A DNA stretch of 64,000 nt from Mucilaginibacter galii. Lineage in GTDB: Bacteria > Bacteroidota > Bacteroidia > Sphingobacteriales > Sphingobacteriaceae. The DNA is taken from NCBI RefSeq assembly GCF_014635825.1, contig NZ_BMDO01000001.1, forward strand, positions 1,104,094 through 1,168,093. The letters run 5' to 3'. This document shows, in pieces, positions 52,649 through 60,017 of the stretch. The notes beneath the pieces are model-generated. The model was not told the origin of the DNA. It saw nothing but the letters and a program-made list of their open reading frames with translations, and did not search any database. The number at the start of each line of letters is the position of its first letter. Positions within the stretch are counted from its first letter, which is position 1. The position numbers and the translations under genes were made by a program.

Positions 52649-53611
52649 ATGATCAAGGTTGAACGGCTCAGTAAACATTACGGCCAAAGCAAAGCGGTAG
52701 ACGATATTTCTTTCGAAGTGGCCGAGCATGAGAACCTGATCTTGTTGGGTACCAGTGGCTGCGGTAAAACTACTACCCTTAAAATGCTTAACCGACTGAT
52801 AGAACCCACCAGCGGCACCATCCAAATAAACGGCGAAGACGTTACCCGTCAGCCTCCCGAACTACTGCGACGCAACATAGGCTACGTTTTACAAAACAAC
52901 GGGCTGTTTCCTCATTACACCGTGGCCGAAAATATAGCCATAGTACCCCGCCTGCTCAAATGGGATGCTCAACGGATAAAGGACCGCATGCACCAACTGG
53001 TAGAAAAACTACACCTGCCTGCCGATCTATTGACTAAATACCCGGCTCAATTAAGCGGCGGTCAGCAGCAGCGTATTGGTTTAGCCCGCGCCCTGATGGC
53101 AGATGCGCCCGTATTGCTGATGGACGAACCCTTTGGCGCACTGGATAATATAACCCGCGCTAAAATACAAGCCGAGTTTAAGGCGCTGGATGAATTACAA
53201 CGCAAAACCATAGTGATGGTAACGCACGATGTGCAGGAAGCCTTTGAACTGGGCAACCGAATTTGCATTATGGACAAAGGGCGCATAGTACAAGCCGGCA
53301 CCCCGGCCGAACTCCTGTTTAGCCCGATTAACGATTTTGTGAAAGACTTTTTGCAAGCCCAGCGCCTGCAGCTGGAACTTAAAGCACTAACCATTCAAAG
53401 TATTTGGGACCTGTTGCCGCCTGCTATGGCTGTACAGGGCACTGAGCTTAATATCCGTTCTACCGAAAGCGTTTGGGCAGCTATGGAAGTGCTTAAAGGC
53501 GCTACTCAGCAGGCTCTGCTCATTCCATCGGCAGCTAATGAAGCCAAGACCACCACTTTTGAACAACTCATGGCCGCTTATCATCAGTACCAAACCTCAT
53601 TGCCAGCATGA
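52649..53611 (+). CDS. ABC transporter ATPase, OpuCA/EgtV-type
   Basis: A 320-residue ATP-binding subunit of a compatible-solute/ergothioneine-class importer. Walker A LLGTSGCGKTTTLK, Q-loop VLQNNGLFPHYTVAENIA, signature SGGQQQRIGLARAL, Walker B LLMDEPFGALD and switch histidine MVTHDVQEAFELG. After about residue 240 there is a short C-terminal domain with IRSTESVWAAMEVLKGATQQ, at most a degenerate single CBS-like unit. It overlaps the permease gene by 4 bases (ATGA) and heads the operon with egtB and egtD. Homology supports betaine/choline/ergothioneine; context favours ergothioneine. Confidence 0.92.
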   Translation: MIKVERLSKHYGQSKAVDDISFEVAEHENLILLGTSGCGKTTTLKMLNRLIEPTSGTIQINGEDVTRQPPELLRRNIGYVLQNNGLFPHYTVAENIAIVPRLLKWDAQRIKDRMHQLVEKLHLPADLLTKYPAQLSGGQQQRIGLARALMADAPVLLMDEPFGALDNITRAKIQAEFKALDELQRKTIVMVTHDVQEAFELGNRICIMDKGRIVQAGTPAELLFSPINDFVKDFLQAQRLQLELKALTIQSIWDLLPPAMAVQGTELNIRSTESVWAAMEVLKGATQQALLIPSAANEAKTTTFEQLMAAYHQYQTSLPA

Positions 53612-55179
53612 ACGAGCAACAAACATTATGGCAATTTATGCAGGAGCAATCGGGCAAGTTGTTCACGCAAACGCTCGAACACATCGGGCTAACTTTTATA
53701 TCGTTATTCATAGCCGTATTGATAGGCCTGCCGCTGGGTATCTTTATTGCACGTAAAAAGCAGTTTTCGGGTACGGTATTAGGCATAGCCGGGGTACTGC
53801 AAACCATCCCAAGCATTGCGTTGCTGGGTTTCATGATTCCTTTGTTAGGCATAGGTGCCAAACCCGCTATTGTAGCCTTATTTTTATATGCGCTGTTACC
53901 TATTATCCGTAACACTTTCACCGGTATTACCGGGGTTGATGCCTCTGTTAAAGAAGCTGCTTTGGCTATGGGTATGAGTTTAAAGCAAGTGCTTTTTAAG
54001 GTAGAACTGCCGCTGGCTATGCCGGTTATACTGGCAGGCATCCGCACGGCAACGGTTATTAATGTGGGCGTGGCTACGCTGGCCTCGTACATAGCGGCCG
54101 GTGGTTTAGGCGAATTTATTTTTGGTGGTATATCGCTCAACAACAGCAACATGATTTTGGCAGGGGCTATCCCGGCGGCGTTGCTGGCTATCTTGTTCGA
54201 TTTCCTGTTATCCATTGTGCAGAAGATCAGCTTCAAAAAATTAAAATTTGGTTTATACGCCTTGCCTGCAATTGCTTTGGCGCTGGCTTCGTTCTACCTC
54301 ATTCCGTCTGCCATTGGCAGCAAGCTTACCGCCGGTTTTACACCCGAATTTATGGGCCGGCAAGATGGCAACCTGGGCTTACAGCAAAAGTATGGGCTCA
54401 AAATACACACCATCGTAATTAACGATGCCGTAATGTATAATGCCGCTTACGAAAAGCAGCTGGATGTGATTAGCGGTTACTCTACCGACGGCCGATTAAA
54501 AGCTTATAATTTAATGGTGCTCAAGGATGATAAGAAAATTTTTCCACCTTATTATGCGGCACCTATTATAAGGCAGTCGGCCCTGCAAAAATTCCCTGAA
54601 TTGGAGCAAACGCTTAATCTTTTATCGGGACATATCAATGATTCGGTGATGACCGATCTGAATTACCGTACCGATTACCTGCATCAAACACCCGAGCGGG
54701 TGGCCAAAGATTTTTTGGTGGCACAAAAGCTTTACCAGCCCAGTCGGCATGGTAAGGCAGGTACTGTGCGCATAGGTTCCAAAGTTTTTGGTGAGCAATA
54801 TATCTTAGCTAGTATGTACAGCATGCTAATTGAGGGCTACACCAATTATAGCACCGCTACCAAAACCGGGCTGGGTGGCACCAAAATTTGCTTTGATGCC
54901 TTAACCAACGACCAGATAGACTTTTACCCCGAGTATACCGGCACCGGTTTACTGGTGCTGCTCAAGCCATCGGCACAAAAAGTACAGGAAGTTGGGCTTG
55001 ATAGAGATAAGACCTATGCTTACGTACAGCAGCAGTTTAAGCAGCAATTTAATATCACCTGGCTAAAACCAATAGGCTTTAATAATGCGTATGCTTTAAT
55101 GATGCGGAAACAACAAAGCAATGACCTGCGCATCAAAACAATTTCGGATTTAAAACGCTATTTGGATACGAATAATTAG
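53608..55179 (+). CDS. ABC permease fused to a circularly permuted substrate-binding domain (EgtU/OpuC-type)
   Basis: A 523-residue fusion. Residues about 1-210 are a BPD_transp_1 permease (TLEHIGLTFISLFIAVLIGL, EAALAMGMSLKQVLFKVELP), then one more helix to about 237. The rest is an OpuC/ProX-class binding domain whose order looks swapped: PEFMGRQDGNLGLQQKYG (246-263), YSTDG (291-295), DDKKIFPPYYAAP (307-319) and LNYRTD (351-356) come first, then VRIGSKVFGEQYILASMY (387-404), GLGGT, YPEYTGTG and GFNNAYAL (490-497), ending ISDLKRYL. In ordinary members IGSKxFTEQ comes first. It starts in an ATGA overlap with the ATPase gene and stops one base before egtB. Confidence 0.92.
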   Translation: MNEQQTLWQFMQEQSGKLFTQTLEHIGLTFISLFIAVLIGLPLGIFIARKKQFSGTVLGIAGVLQTIPSIALLGFMIPLLGIGAKPAIVALFLYALLPIIRNTFTGITGVDASVKEAALAMGMSLKQVLFKVELPLAMPVILAGIRTATVINVGVATLASYIAAGGLGEFIFGGISLNNSNMILAGAIPAALLAILFDFLLSIVQKISFKKLKFGLYALPAIALALASFYLIPSAIGSKLTAGFTPEFMGRQDGNLGLQQKYGLKIHTIVINDAVMYNAAYEKQLDVISGYSTDGRLKAYNLMVLKDDKKIFPPYYAAPIIRQSALQKFPELEQTLNLLSGHINDSVMTDLNYRTDYLHQTPERVAKDFLVAQKLYQPSRHGKAGTVRIGSKVFGEQYILASMYSMLIEGYTNYSTATKTGLGGTKICFDALTNDQIDFYPEYTGTGLLVLLKPSAQKVQEVGLDRDKTYAYVQQQFKQQFNITWLKPIGFNNAYALMMRKQQSNDLRIKTISDLKRYLDTNN

Positions 55180-55180
55180 C

Positions 55181-56326
55181 ATGAATTTAGCCGACTCTTA
55201 CAAAATGGTACGCCGGCGTACCGAAGACATTTGCAGCCACCTTCAAACCGAAGATTATGTGGTTCAGCCCATTGGCGATGTTAGTCCGCCCAAGTGGCAT
55301 ATTGGCCATACCACCTGGTTTTTCGAGACTTTCATATTAAAGCCTTATTTTATGGGCTACCAGGAATACGACCCTAACTATAACTACGTTTTTAACAGCT
55401 ATTACGAAACCGTAGGCGCACGCGTTATCCGCACCGATCGTGGTAACCTGAGCCGCCCTACCGTACTTGATGTATACCGTTACCGGGAGTATGTAGATAA
55501 TGCCATTTATAAATTTCTTGGCCAGGATGTTTCGCCCGAAATTGAAGAACTCTTTATTTTAGGCTTAAACCACGAGGAGCAGCACCAGGAGCTTTTATAC
55601 TACGACATTAAATACATTTTAGGCCATAACCCTTTATTTCCTGCTTATAATCCTCAATATGCATCGCCGGTATTGGAGGAGCAGGAAGGTTGGTTAAGCA
55701 TGCCCGAAGGCATTTATGAAATTGGCCACCAGGGTTCCGATTTTTGTTTCGATAATGAATTGAACCGCCATAAGGTTTACCTTAATGACTATCAGATAAG
55801 CACCAAACTGGTTACCAACGCCGAGTACCTGGCGTTTGTGGATGCAGGCGGCTACCAGGATTTCAGATACTGGCACGCCGAAGCCTGGGATTGGGTAAAA
55901 ACTAACGAAGTAAAAGCACCTTTATACTGGCACAATGTTGACAGCGAATGGCATACCTATACGTTTAGAGGCTTAGAGCCACTGCACCTGCACGATAGTG
56001 TAATGCACATTAGTTATTATGAAGCCTATGCCTACGCCTCGTGGAAAGGCATGCGCCTGCCTACCGAGTTTGAGTGGGAAGCTGCAGCATCCCAATTTAG
56101 CTGGGGTACACGCTGGGAGTGGACCGAAAGTGCTTACCTGCCTTACCCTGGTTTTAGTAAAGCGCCCGGTGCTATTGGCGAGTATAACGGCAAGTTTATG
56201 GTAAGCCAAAAAGTGCTGCGCGGTGCATCAGAAGCTACGCCCCCGGGCCATAGCCGCCTTACTTACCGTAACTTTTTTCACCCCAATTTGCGCTGGCATT
56301 TTACCGGAATTCGTTTAGCCCAATAG
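55181..56326 (+). CDS. egtB: Ergothioneine biosynthesis sulfoxide synthase EgtB
   Basis: A 381-residue EgtB that joins hercynine with a thiol donor and O2 to make the sulfoxide precursor of ergothioneine. N-terminal DinB-type domain with iron ligands expected at H43 in WHIGHTTWFFETF and H131/H135 in NHEEQHQELLYYD (HX3HXE). The C-terminal FGE-sulfatase domain has NAEYLAFVDAGGY, MRLPTEFEWEAA and the closing NFFHPNLRWHFTGIRLA. It starts 1 base after the transporter stop. No egtC (gamma-Glu hydrolase) or egtA is present here, which fits the type that takes cysteine directly, though they could lie elsewhere. The C-S lyase EgtE is also absent from the window. Confidence 0.94.
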   Translation: MNLADSYKMVRRRTEDICSHLQTEDYVVQPIGDVSPPKWHIGHTTWFFETFILKPYFMGYQEYDPNYNYVFNSYYETVGARVIRTDRGNLSRPTVLDVYRYREYVDNAIYKFLGQDVSPEIEELFILGLNHEEQHQELLYYDIKYILGHNPLFPAYNPQYASPVLEEQEGWLSMPEGIYEIGHQGSDFCFDNELNRHKVYLNDYQISTKLVTNAEYLAFVDAGGYQDFRYWHAEAWDWVKTNEVKAPLYWHNVDSEWHTYTFRGLEPLHLHDSVMHISYYEAYAYASWKGMRLPTEFEWEAAASQFSWGTRWEWTESAYLPYPGFSKAPGAIGEYNGKFMVSQKVLRGASEATPPGHSRLTYRNFFHPNLRWHFTGIRLAQ

Positions 56327-56347
56327 CCTTTACCTCATCTTTTACTA

Positions 56348-57337
56348 ATGAAAAATTTTGAATCTACCCTGACACCACAAATGCAGGATAACAATACCAA
56401 CCAGCAGTTTTGCGCCGATGTAATGGCGGGGTTAGCCGCTACCCCCAAATACCTGGAAGCTAAATATTTTTATGATGCTGCCGGCGATGAGCTTTTTCAG
56501 GAGATCATGAATGCTCCCGAATACTATCCAACCAATTGCGAACTGGAAATATTTACGCAGCAAACCGCGGCGCTGGCACAAGCCATAATAGCCGATGGCA
56601 GTCCGTTCGATTTAATTGAGCTGGGTGCCGGCGATGCCATGAAATCAACCCACCTGCTGCGCCACTTGCTGGATAAGCAGACTGACTTTACTTATGTACC
56701 CATCGATATTTCGGGCCATGTAATTAATTACCTCAACGAAACCTTGCCACAAACACTTCCAGGTTTACAGTTAGAGGGCCTTACCGGCGAGTACTTTGAT
56801 ATGCTGAAGCGTGCTGCCCAAATATCGACCCGCAGAAAGGTGGTACTCTTTTTAGGCTCTAACATAGGCAATATGCCGGTTAGCGATGCCCAGGGCTTTT
56901 GTACCGAGATGCGCAAACATCTATCTGAAGGCGACAGCGTTTTAATAGGTATTGATCTGAAAAAGAACCCTAAAACCATACTGGCCGCTTACAATGATGC
57001 TGGAGGAGTTACCAGCCAGTTTAACCTCAACCTGCTTACCCGCATTAACCACGAATTGCAAGGCAATTTTAATGTGAGCCAGTTTGAGCATTACCCCATG
57101 TACGACCCCGAAACCGGCGCCTGCAAAAGCTATTTGATTAGCCTGGCCGACCAGCAGGTGCAGCTATGCGATGAAACTTTTGTTTTTAAAAAAGACGAGT
57201 ACATTTACATGGAAATATCGCAAAAATACACCGTTACCCAAACCAACGAAATGGCTGCAAGTGCCGGATTTAAACCGGTGAACCACTTTTTTGATAGTAA
57301 AGGCTGGTTTTTAGATGCTATATGGATGGTGGTTTAA
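56348..57337 (+). CDS. egtD: L-histidine N-alpha-methyltransferase EgtD
   Basis: A 329-residue SAM-dependent methyltransferase that trimethylates histidine to hercynine. Landmarks: KYFYDAAGDELFQEIMNAPE, YYPTNCELEIF, SAM motif IELGAGDAMKSTHLLRHLL, VPIDISGHVINYLNETLP, LFLGSNIGNMP, IGIDLKKNPKTILAAYND and YTVTQTNEMAASAGFKPVNH. A second in-frame Met 11 codons in is possible. It follows egtB by 21 bases, closing the operon. With EgtB it covers the two committed steps of ergothioneine synthesis. Confidence 0.96.
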   Translation: MKNFESTLTPQMQDNNTNQQFCADVMAGLAATPKYLEAKYFYDAAGDELFQEIMNAPEYYPTNCELEIFTQQTAALAQAIIADGSPFDLIELGAGDAMKSTHLLRHLLDKQTDFTYVPIDISGHVINYLNETLPQTLPGLQLEGLTGEYFDMLKRAAQISTRRKVVLFLGSNIGNMPVSDAQGFCTEMRKHLSEGDSVLIGIDLKKNPKTILAAYNDAGGVTSQFNLNLLTRINHELQGNFNVSQFEHYPMYDPETGACKSYLISLADQQVQLCDETFVFKKDEYIYMEISQKYTVTQTNEMAASAGFKPVNHFFDSKGWFLDAIWMVV

Positions 57338-57408
57338 TCCCCCGGCCCCTAAAGGGGAGTTGCATAGCTAATACTGCACGCTTTTAATGATGGCAGTACC
57401 ATAATTAC
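57338..57408. other. Spacer after egtD with short palindrome
   Basis: Right after egtD lies GGCCCCTAAAGGGGAG (57345-57360), a short GC palindrome reminiscent of a truncated CCCTCCC element. The rest of the spacer has no ORF or promoter that I can see. No T run follows, so terminator function is unclear. Confidence 0.4.
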
Positions 57409-57525
57409 TGTCATGCCGATGAATATCGACATCTCACGCGCTAAGTAGACCGCATTTATAATGTATTAAGTGGCCTATTTGTCGTTCGCCTTTCTGGTGG
57501 GATGCCGATATTCATCGGCATGACC
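57409..57525. repeat. Imperfect inverted repeat GTCATGCCGATGAATATCG
   Basis: GTCATGCCGATGAATATCG (57410-57428) faces GCCGATATTCATCGGCATGAC (57504-57524), extended by ACATCTCAC and GTGGGAT on the outside with mismatches. The two arms are separated by about 75 bases. It contains no T run, so it looks like a mobile or extragenic palindrome. Confidence 0.75.
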
Positions 57526-57534
57526 GAGATAGAT

Positions 57535-57597
57535 TGTCAGTCTGAGCTTGTCGAAGACTTAAAGATCGTACAAGTCTTCGACTAGCTCAGACTGACA
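57535..57597. repeat. TGTCAGTCTGAGCTTGTCGAAGAC-type palindrome
   Basis: 26-base arms, 57535-57560 and 57572-57597, pair with one mismatch around an 11-base loop. The word CTGAGCTTGTCGAAG is a widely met extragenic palindrome in many bacterial genomes. It follows the previous repeat by 10 bases and separates the egt operon from the SDR gene. Confidence 0.88.
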
Positions 57598-57696
57598 GGA
57601 CGAGGTTCACAAACAATAAAATACCTATTTCATATTTCTCCCGGCATCCTGCTAAATTTTTATTTGCTTTGCAATGCAACTCATCAACAATAAATA

Positions 57697-58509
57697 ATGG
57701 ATAACTTCTCATTAAAAGATAAGGTAATTTTAGTAACCGGGGGTACCGGTATTTTAGGCGATGCCTTTGTAAAAGGTATTGCTGCAGCCGGTGGCACCGT
57801 TGGAATTTTGGGCCGTAACGAAAAAATAGCCCGGGAACGCGCCGCTGCCGTTAACGCCGGTGGTGGAAAAGCCATTGCTTTAGTTACCGATGTAATGAAA
57901 GAAGCCGACCTGATTGCTGCACGCGATAAAGTAATAGACACTTACGGCCGTATTGACGGCCTGGTGAACGGCGCAGGCGGCAATATGCCGGGTGGCGTTA
58001 TACAGCCCGATCAGGATATATTTACCATGAGTATGGATGGCATGCGCCAGGTAATGGACCTTAACCTTTGGGGCACGCTGATACCTACCCAGGTATTTGG
58101 CGAGGTAATGGCTAAAGGCGGTAAGGGCAGCATTGTAAACATATCATCAATGGCATCGCAACAGGCCATTACCAAGGTATTGGGTTATAGCATGGCTAAA
58201 GCAGCGGTAGATAGTTATACCAAATGGTTTGCTGTAGAAGCGGCCAACCGTTACGGCGATACCATACGCATGAATGCTATTGCACCAGGCTTTTTCCTAA
58301 CCGAGCAAAACCGCACCCTGCTTACCCAGCCCGATGGCAGCTATACCGAACGCGGTAATCTAGTGGTTAAAAACACGCCGTTCAAACGCTTTGGCCACGC
58401 CGACGAATTGATTGGCGCATTGGTTTGGTTGCTGAGCGATGCCTCGGCTTTTGTTACCGGTACGGTAATTAATGTAGATGGGGGCTTCTCTGTATTTAGT
58501 GGCGTTTAA
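57697..58509 (+). CDS. SDR oxidoreductase, D-mannonate oxidoreductase-like
   Basis: A 270-residue short-chain dehydrogenase/reductase: nucleotide-binding VILVTGGTGILGDAFVKGIA, GLVNGAGGNMP (NAG-type motif), IVNISSMASQQAITKVLGYS with the catalytic Ser, and the Y-x-x-x-K in YSMAKAAVD. The FFLTEQNRTLLTQPDGSYTE stretch is like the UxuB-type fructuronate reductase/mannonate oxidoreductase group. That would place it in glucuronate breakdown, but uxuA is not adjacent. A strong terminator follows. Confidence 0.9.
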   Translation: MDNFSLKDKVILVTGGTGILGDAFVKGIAAAGGTVGILGRNEKIARERAAAVNAGGGKAIALVTDVMKEADLIAARDKVIDTYGRIDGLVNGAGGNMPGGVIQPDQDIFTMSMDGMRQVMDLNLWGTLIPTQVFGEVMAKGGKGSIVNISSMASQQAITKVLGYSMAKAAVDSYTKWFAVEAANRYGDTIRMNAIAPGFFLTEQNRTLLTQPDGSYTERGNLVVKNTPFKRFGHADELIGALVWLLSDASAFVTGTVINVDGGFSVFSGV

Positions 58510-58522
58510 TATTTTAGTATAT

Positions 58523-58565
58523 ATAAACAGGAAAGCCGTTCATAATGAACGGCTTTCCTGTTTAT
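58523..58565 (+). terminator. Rho-independent terminator
   Basis: ATAAACAGGAAAGCCGTTCA (58523-58542) with its exact complement at 58546-58565 and a 3-base loop, a 20-bp stem. It ends the SDR gene and is symmetrical, so it may serve the minus-strand gene too. Confidence 0.85.
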
Positions 58566-58626
58566 ATGACATTGTCGCCATTATAGGCGTAGTTTAATTG
58601 ACTGATGCATTAAGGCTCAACTTTGG

Positions 58627-58938
58627 TTACATAGCCACGCTATGACCTATGCGTGGGTCATCGGGCAGTATCTCCATGTCGGGAAAATCAATATAATCGG
58701 CATACCATTGTATAGCGCTGATCACGTCAAGCGCATCATCTGGAGTTATGTTGATGGTTTCAAAAGCGTACAGCTTTTTATCAGCATAACCAAAAAGTTG
58801 TATCTCGTTAGGGTTGGGTGTAAAGTTTTCATCGCTTACGCAGTAAACCTTCACCTTCAGGGTAGTATCACGCGAGTGTATAACGTCCCGGCAGGGATCG
58901 TTGGGGTCGGTAGCTAAAAGATATACATTGTGATCCAT
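58627..58938 (-). CDS. Hypothetical 103-residue protein
   Basis: A soluble 103-residue protein without signal peptide, MDHNVYLLATDPNDPCRDVI, then a beta-rich middle with VKVYCVSDENFTPNPNEIQL and an acidic C-terminus DYIDFPDMEILPDDPRIGHS. No family recognised. It is convergent with the SDR gene and alone on its strand. Confidence 0.55.
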   Translation of the reverse strand: MDHNVYLLATDPNDPCRDVIHSRDTTLKVKVYCVSDENFTPNPNEIQLFGYADKKLYAFETINITPDDALDVISAIQWYADYIDFPDMEILPDDPRIGHSVAM

Positions 58939-59086
58939 AAAAAAATAACATTATATCTTCCATATAGTTTATCTAAAAATAACATACGGGCTAAATAAGT
59001 ATCATTAAATGCTATTAATTTACAGGTAAATCTACCAACAGCGTCATAAACAAAACCCGGTTTAACTTGTAGTTATATTAATAGCC

Positions 59087-59269
59087 ATGAAAATGAAACG
59101 GGGAAAAATAATAATACTCACTGCTATGCTGATAAGCACTTTAGCAGCCTGCCATGAAAATCCAAAAAACACTTTCGGCGGACCCTCTGATAACCCGCAC
59201 GATACAGCCACTTCTCGCTTAGATACCTCAAAAACGGGTACACGCACCGATGGGCGGGAAGCAAATTAA
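59087..59269 (+). CDS. Small lipoprotein
   Basis: A 60-residue protein with a lipoprotein signal (MKMKRGKIIILTAMLISTLAAC) and a short, Thr/Ser/Asp-rich mature tail of about 38 residues (HENPKNTFGGPSDNPHD...). No domain can be assigned. It resembles the many tiny lipoproteins of Bacteroidota of unknown role. Confidence 0.6.
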   Translation: MKMKRGKIIILTAMLISTLAACHENPKNTFGGPSDNPHDTATSRLDTSKTGTRTDGREAN

Positions 59270-59414
59270 TAGTTAGATAACAATAGCGTAAAATAAGGGA
59301 AATAACACCACACTCCACAGTAATAATTTCCCCGCAAGAGAATTAATAAACGCTAATAAGCAATTATTTTAAGCTAAAAGCAGCTTTTAAACTAATGGTA
59401 TACCTTTTGTCTAT

Positions 59415-59497
59415 ATGATGATGCCCACTCAAAAGGGCTGTTTTTCATAGGTAGATGTAGAGTCGGATAACTGCGAGAGTGATCCGACTTTTTTTAT
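59415..59497 (+). ncRNA. Candidate small RNA ending in a terminator
   Basis: A near -7 box TACCTTTTG at 59401-59409 precedes two stems: GCCC/GGGC (59423-59438, followed by TTTTT) and AGTCGGAT/ATCCGACT (59461-59468, 59482-59489) followed by a run of T. There is no ORF. This could be a short stable RNA, or only the distant 3' end of the small lipoprotein mRNA. Confidence 0.3.
59461..59497 (+). terminator. Rho-independent terminator
   Basis: AGTCGGAT-N13-ATCCGACT followed by TTTTTTT on the plus strand. It ends about 190 bases after the small lipoprotein gene and faces the end of the thioredoxin-like gene. Confidence 0.7.
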
Positions 59498-59938
59498 TTA
59501 AATGACTTTGCCCCTGCGCAAGGCTTCTTCGCCAAAACGCACCAGATCTTTAGCCGTAATAAAACCTACCGTATTCAATACAATCTTCCCTTTACTGTCA
59601 AAAATAATTAATGTTGGATAAGCCCTCATGCCCCAGGCTTGTGCCAGTTGCGGGTTATTGCCACGTTCCATATCCAGGGCTACATTGATGAAGTTCTGGT
59701 TATAAAAAGCTGCGGCTTTACTGTTTTTAAACGTTGTTGCTTTCAGCATTTTACAGGGGCCGCACCAAGTGGCATAAGCATCCACAAAAATGTACTTGTG
59801 TTGGGCAGCCGCCCGTTTCAGGGCTTGCGGCCACGATGTTTCCACAAAGTTTATTTCTCCATCGTTACCATCAGTTTGTGCGGCACAGTTAAACGCTAGA
59901 ACGCAAAGCAAACCTATGGAGCTAAAAAAAAGCTTCAT
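59498..59938 (-). CDS. Periplasmic thioredoxin-fold protein
   Basis: A 146-residue exported thioredoxin-like protein with signal (MKLFFSSIGLLCVLAFNCAAQ) and the active-site motif DAYATWCGPCKMLK (CGPC), followed by cis-Pro region AYPTLIIFDSKGKIVLNTVG. The insertion typical of DUF255/Dsb-like thioredoxins (FYNQNFINVALDMERGNNP) is present. It probably reduces or isomerises disulfides in the periplasm. It lies downstream of the Q/R-rich protein gene on the same strand but behind a terminator. Confidence 0.93.
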   Translation of the reverse strand: MKLFFSSIGLLCVLAFNCAAQTDGNDGEINFVETSWPQALKRAAAQHKYIFVDAYATWCGPCKMLKATTFKNSKAAAFYNQNFINVALDMERGNNPQLAQAWGMRAYPTLIIFDSKGKIVLNTVGFITAKDLVRFGEEALRRGKVI

Positions 59939-59969
59939 CTAATAAATATAAAGTAAAGTTTATAAAAAA

Positions 59970-59995
59970 CCAACCTGTACGCCCGTACAGGTTGG
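59970..59995 (-). terminator. Rho-independent terminator
   Basis: CCAACCTGTAC (59970-59980), loop GCCC, GTACAGGTTGG (59985-59995). On the minus strand it is followed by TTTTTT, so it terminates the Q/R-rich protein gene. Confidence 0.85.
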
Positions 59996-60017
59996 TAAAG
60001 AAAATCATCTTAAAAAA

